Origin: Epichloe hybrida
Lineage: Eukaryota; Ascomycota; Sordariomycetes; Hypocreales; Clavicipitaceae
NCBI GenBank assembly: GCA_019022495.1
Contig: JAFEKR010000004.1
Span: 3,410,001-3,474,000 of the forward strand
DNA: 64,000 nucleotides
Direction: 5' to 3'
Shown here in pieces: positions 60,193 through 64,000 of this stretch. Numbering within the stretch: the first letter of the stretch is position 1; each line of letters starts with the position of its first letter. The notes beneath the pieces are model-generated. The model had not been told where the DNA came from. It worked only from the letters and a program-made list of their open reading frames with translations, and made no database searches. A program made the translations under genes and the position numbers.

Positions 60193-62423
60193 TCAAGAAG
60201 ACGACGACGACTCATTGCGCCGGTAAGACCCTGCTCTTCTGTTCCTCAAACTCTGCCACCTCTCCTGGAATGTGACAATTTCGCCATCATGTCGTGCTCT
60301 TCGACGTCCCCCGCCCAGTTCTTCCAGATCTTTTGTTTCCAGAAACCGCCTCCCATTGTCTTCCATGACGCGCTGCAAATCGGGCAGGTAGAGCCAGGAG
60401 AATAAGGCCCCGACGGCCGCCACGGAGCCAAACAGTAGGAAAATGAGGCCTTGTCTTGTGTCGCTCTTGTATGCCGCCGAGTTGATGCCGTACACGACTA
60501 GCACGGCAACGATACTTCCGAGTTTACCTGCTGCCGCGGAGATCCCATGGCAGGTACATCTGTAGCAGGTTGGGAAAATCTCCGCCGGGATGATAAAGGT
60601 CAGTGTGTTTGCACCTGGAGGGAGAATACATGTTGGTCAGCGAGCAGCTTTGTAATTAGGCCCCTGTTTTTGTTTTGTGGGCTTCAAAAGTTGCGCTCAT
60701 GGTACGAACCAAAGTTGAACACGAAATGATTCACGGCCACAAACACGACAGTGGCCGGAGCGGCAGCTGTTCGACGTACCGCGTAATAAACTCCACCTGT
60801 GGTGGCCAGAAACACCGCCAGTATGAGAAACGACGCAGTAAGCCAGTGTCGGCGGGGCAGTCGGTTCGCAAAGAAGATGAAGCAGACGCTTCCGGCGATG
60901 GACGCAATCGATACTGTCAGTAGATACTGTTTTGTTTGCTCAATCAAGACGTCGTATATCGTGGCACAGGGGTGCAGGACATCTGTCTGCCAGACAGGGA
61001 TGCCTGACTTTCGCCACTGCGGAACCGTGGAGTTGCCCCCAGTTATGGATGATTTCCAGCATTCAAGGCGCTCGTCTATGGGCACAGGAGATTGTGTTGC
61101 CCACATGTCGGATAGTGTTCTTCTGTTATCCAACGAGAGACCGTAGAAGCTTACATCAAGAAAGAACCAGGTCATTGCTGTGCCGAACAAGTAATGCCAG
61201 TTGCCGTCCCTTATGAAGTAAGTGTATAGGTCCTCTTTTGAGAACTGAATGGGCATGGCTCTGGGCTCCGAGACCTCTGGTTGGATGGAATTCTGATTCT
61301 GCATCTGAAAGGTGTTGCCAATGCCACCCCCCGAGGGTGCTCCGTACACTCTCTGCGTGTTCATAATGGCGATGGCGGGCTTATTCCGAACCTCGAGACT
61401 GTACAGGCCGCAATCAAAGAGAAAGAATCTAAATATGATTGCGAGCAGAGCGGGTATTGCCCCCGAACCGATGACGATACGCCAGATGCCATCAACAGCT
61501 TTTCTACATTCATCTTGGTGGGCCGTGTTCAGACCACACTGCATGGCCTGCAGATTGTTGGTGCTGTTGAAGCTCAAGAGTACCCAGAGTCCTACCAGCT
61601 GCGCAAGAGCTTGTCCGATTGGCTGCATCAGAAAAACGCTCGCAAGCATCGTGGCTCGAGATTGCGTGCTAGACCACTCTGAAGTGATGACTGCGCTGAG
61701 GGGGTATTCGGCGCCAATGCCTGTGACCAGGATACATCGGTCAGATATACGTGTACGTGTGAGCTCTTGAGCTGGCAGGTTGCGACATACCGATTCCCAT
61801 GACAAATCGCCACCATATGAAAAGGCCCAGGAACGACAGGTCGCCAACTCCACGACTGCTGGTAGCAACTCCAATCGTTGATACAATGACTAGCACCAAC
61901 TCGATTCCATATAATCGGGTTCGACCGAAGTAATCGGCAAGGAAGCCGAAGAGTACTTGACCCAAAACGGAGCCAAGCAAGGTAAAGAGATTGATGAGTA
62001 GGCTGGGCCACTGCCCACCATCAGGATAATATACGAAAGCGACTGATGCCAGGATAACGTTGGTGGAAAAGAGATTGTATCTATGGTGGAATCAAGAGGC
62101 CAATGTTAGTGCGCGGGCAATTTCATCATGCTTCGTTGTCTAGCAACAAGTTAGAAGTCACGTACGAATCGGTGAGGAACCCCGACGCCGCAACTCCCCA
62201 GATTCTGAAGTTCCATGAATTCAGGTCCAGTTCGTAACGCAGCTGATTTCGGTCCTATATAAGGAGAGTAAGATTGTTGGTTAGGGACCATCTGCCATGT
62301 TATTTCCGGGCACCAGGGAGTGTTGATTTTCCGAACCTGTTCATCTTGTGCAGGCAATGCTGAGCTGTCAGAGCCGAGAAAGCCTCTGTTTTTGCGCCGC
62401 GACGGTACCAAATCTGAAGGCAT
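60193..62423 (-). CDS. Major facilitator superfamily transporter, PHO84-type phosphate:H+ symporter-like
   Basis: Five exons on the minus strand (62423-62337, 62254-62166, 62080-61791, 61720-60710, 60614-60193) with matching phases give 632 residues. About twelve hydrophobic segments are visible. After TM1 ([20 protein letters not shown], with the Asp typical of phosphate:H+ symporters), the MFS loop signature is [14 protein letters not shown], and the YPLSAVI segment follows GIGIGAEY. The second half starts near [19 protein letters not shown] large loop with [15 protein letters not shown] between membrane segments is longer than in PHO84. The substrate is inferred, and related eukaryotic organic-anion carriers are possible. 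The frame is clean. Confidence 0.88.
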
Positions 62424-62702
62424 AGTATGGTGTCGAGAGTTTCGAGCTCTCTCAATTTGCTGGTTTGAACCTTGTCTCAAGAGATGGTGCGCTGGAGGAA
62501 GCGCCAGGGAGATTGAGAGTACATTCGGTTTTGGCTGCCTATACTCATTTTTTTTAAAATTTTTATTTTTTATTTTTTTTGGCTTCTTCCGTGTCAGGTA
62601 ACAAATTCGTCGCCAAGGAAAACTTGACAGGACGGATCATAGACCTCCATACAGATAGGCCGTGCTAGTACATTGATTGTACTGAGGCAGACATAGAGAT
62701 TC

Positions 62703-62718
62703 TACGGAGTACTCCGTA
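62703..62718. repeat. Perfect 16-bp palindrome TACGGAGTACTCCGTA
   Basis: Full palindrome in the promoter side of the MFS gene. Half-copies (TACGGAGTA or TACTCCGTA) also occur at 1846, 6903, 45326, 45479, 53754 and 53788, always between genes. Confidence 0.9.
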
Positions 62719-63607
62719 AGCGTAAGGGTGGACCAGGATTATTATGCAGCGGTCAAGAAAAGCAATGGGGCCGTCATCTGGGGTCCCGGGCCCAACCTGA
62801 AACTGTGCTGCATCATGGTAAGCGATCCAACAACCAGCTAGCTCGGCCTGTCTTCCAGTGGTATTATACTGGCTTGGCCCGCAGCCTGCGGCTGAAGAGC
62901 CAGTCGATGGGGTTGACGCTCAGCTTTTGCAGTTTGATATTAGCCCTTCCGGATCGTCAGCCCGTGATGAGCATCAATGAGACATGGACAGCATCCAGGC
63001 GGTATGAAATCTTTTACTCGAGCATCGGCACGAGCACGTGGAGAATGGACCCCGGCCTTGTCCACAGGCACAAAGCAAAGTAATATGTAGCATGGCTTCC
63101 GTTATATTTCGCTGTGGCTGCCTCTCATCTTCCGAGATGTTCTACTCTGAGCGCGGTCGACGAGTAGGAAGGAGGTGGGATGATGAGGAAACACACATCG
63201 TGGCGTCTCCGTCGCAAGCAGCAAGCAGCAAGTAGGACCGCCATGGTTCAATCGCAAAGTGCTCAACATGAATATCGGAAGTGACTCAAATTACATGTTG
63301 TTGCACAGAACTTGCACTCTCGGGCGAGCGTACTTTGTTTGGGCGTTGGAAGAAAAGCGAACGGTCTCCAGGTGCTCTCGATCATCTCAATTTGATCCTC
63401 TGTGCCTCTGTGAGAATCGGTTCGATGGTAGAATCAGGCGGTGTCCAGCCTACTGTATACAAATGAGCTTGCTGACACAGCCTGACAGACGGACTGACGG
63501 ACTGACAGACTGACAGACACGGCATTCGCAGCATTTGACAAAGGTGGCCATTGAACGTTGGCACTCGACCAGGACCACGTACCGAGCCATTGCACACTAG
63601 TGTCGCC

Positions 63608-63692
63608 AGTGGTGTGTGGTGGTGCGTGGTGGTGTGTGATGGTGTGTGATGGTGTGTGGTGGTGTGTGGTGGTGTGTGATGGTGTGTGATGC
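63608..63692. repeat. GGTGTGTGAT/GGTGTGTGGT minisatellite
   Basis: About eight 10-bp units with A/G variation at position 9. It produces simple-sequence His-Thr-rich ORFs on the minus strand that are not genes. Confidence 0.9.
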
Positions 63693-64000
63693 GTGTCTCC
63701 GTCCTGCGGTCGGAGAGTGAGAGTCGGATTGTCGGACTGTCGGATTTGTTCCAACGTTCCAACCCATCACGAGGTTGCGTTGAGCCTCGTGGGCGGCTCT
63801 CCCGCGTCTGTTAGTGTATTTGGTGGAACGGGCACGGCAGCCTGGAGCCTCCGAATGCCTCCGAATGCCCGCCAAAATACGACTCCACCAGCCAGCTGTT
63901 CCTGTCCATTGGCAGCTGCGAACACAGGCAAGGCAGCAAGGACGACCGACCATCATGGCCTTCGTACAGTGGTGTACTGTACTGTCTGTACCTTTGCTCC

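Larger units (their letters stand above)
62424..64000. other. Right-end intergenic DNA with minisatellites
   Basis: 1.6 kb with no gene supported. Includes the transporter promoter, an A/T-rich stretch at 62548-62582, a perfect palindrome TACGGAGTACTCCGTA at 62703-62718, GACTGACG/GACAGACT repeats at about 63485-63520, and a GGTGTGTGAT array at about 63608-63692. Confidence 0.6.

Overview
The window is nuclear DNA from a filamentous ascomycete, most likely a Sordariomycete and probably Hypocreales. This is inferred from short GT-AG introns, gene families such as CYP52-like P450, Zn2Cys6 regulator, THO3, RIC1 and fungal NAB2, and repeat-induced point mutation (RIP). No rRNA, tRNA or CRISPR feature was recognised.

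Layout. Positions 1-6717 hold ordinary genes: the 5' part of a NAB2-like poly(A)-RNA-binding protein (minus strand, runs off the left edge), a CYP52-like cytochrome P450 (plus) and an ARO8-like aromatic aminotransferase (minus). Positions 7291-36686 form one sharply bounded 29.4-kb AT-rich block with no intact gene. It resolves completely into four nested LTR retrotransposons. Each has paired LTRs and a perfect 5-bp target duplication. E1 (Ty1/Copia, 7291-36686, ACTCC) contains E2 (Ty1/Copia, 10116-32085, CTTTT). E2 contains two neighbouring Ty3/Gypsy elements: E3 (15580-22788, TAGGG) and E4 (22894-30753, TCTCC). All four read on the minus strand and all are destroyed by C-to-T/G-to-A transitions.

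Positions 36692-64000 are gene-rich again: RIC1 (plus), casein kinase 2 beta (plus), a PAP2 lipid phosphatase (minus), mitochondrial ribosomal protein uL2 (minus), B-type cyclin (plus), THO3/TEX1 (plus), a Zn2Cys6 regulator (plus), an unknown His-Gln-repeat protein (plus), a glutathione S-transferase (plus) and a PHO84-type MFS transporter (minus). These are mainly unrelated housekeeping genes, not an obvious operon-like or biosynthetic cluster.

Reliability. Aro8, RIC1, PAP2, cyclin B, THO3 and the MFS gene splice into clean frames. P450, CK2 beta, the Zn2Cys6 factor, the His-Gln protein and the GST each need one or two indels of 1-2 bases to keep conserved sequence in frame. The uL2 gene carries a 177-bp-period tandem duplication plus a deletion/frameshift. 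Several indels fall in homopolymers, so assembly error is the leading explanation, but real mutation cannot be excluded from sequence alone. The most interesting content is the four-level nest of retroelements and the RIP gradient in its LTRs, which records the order of insertion and silencing.
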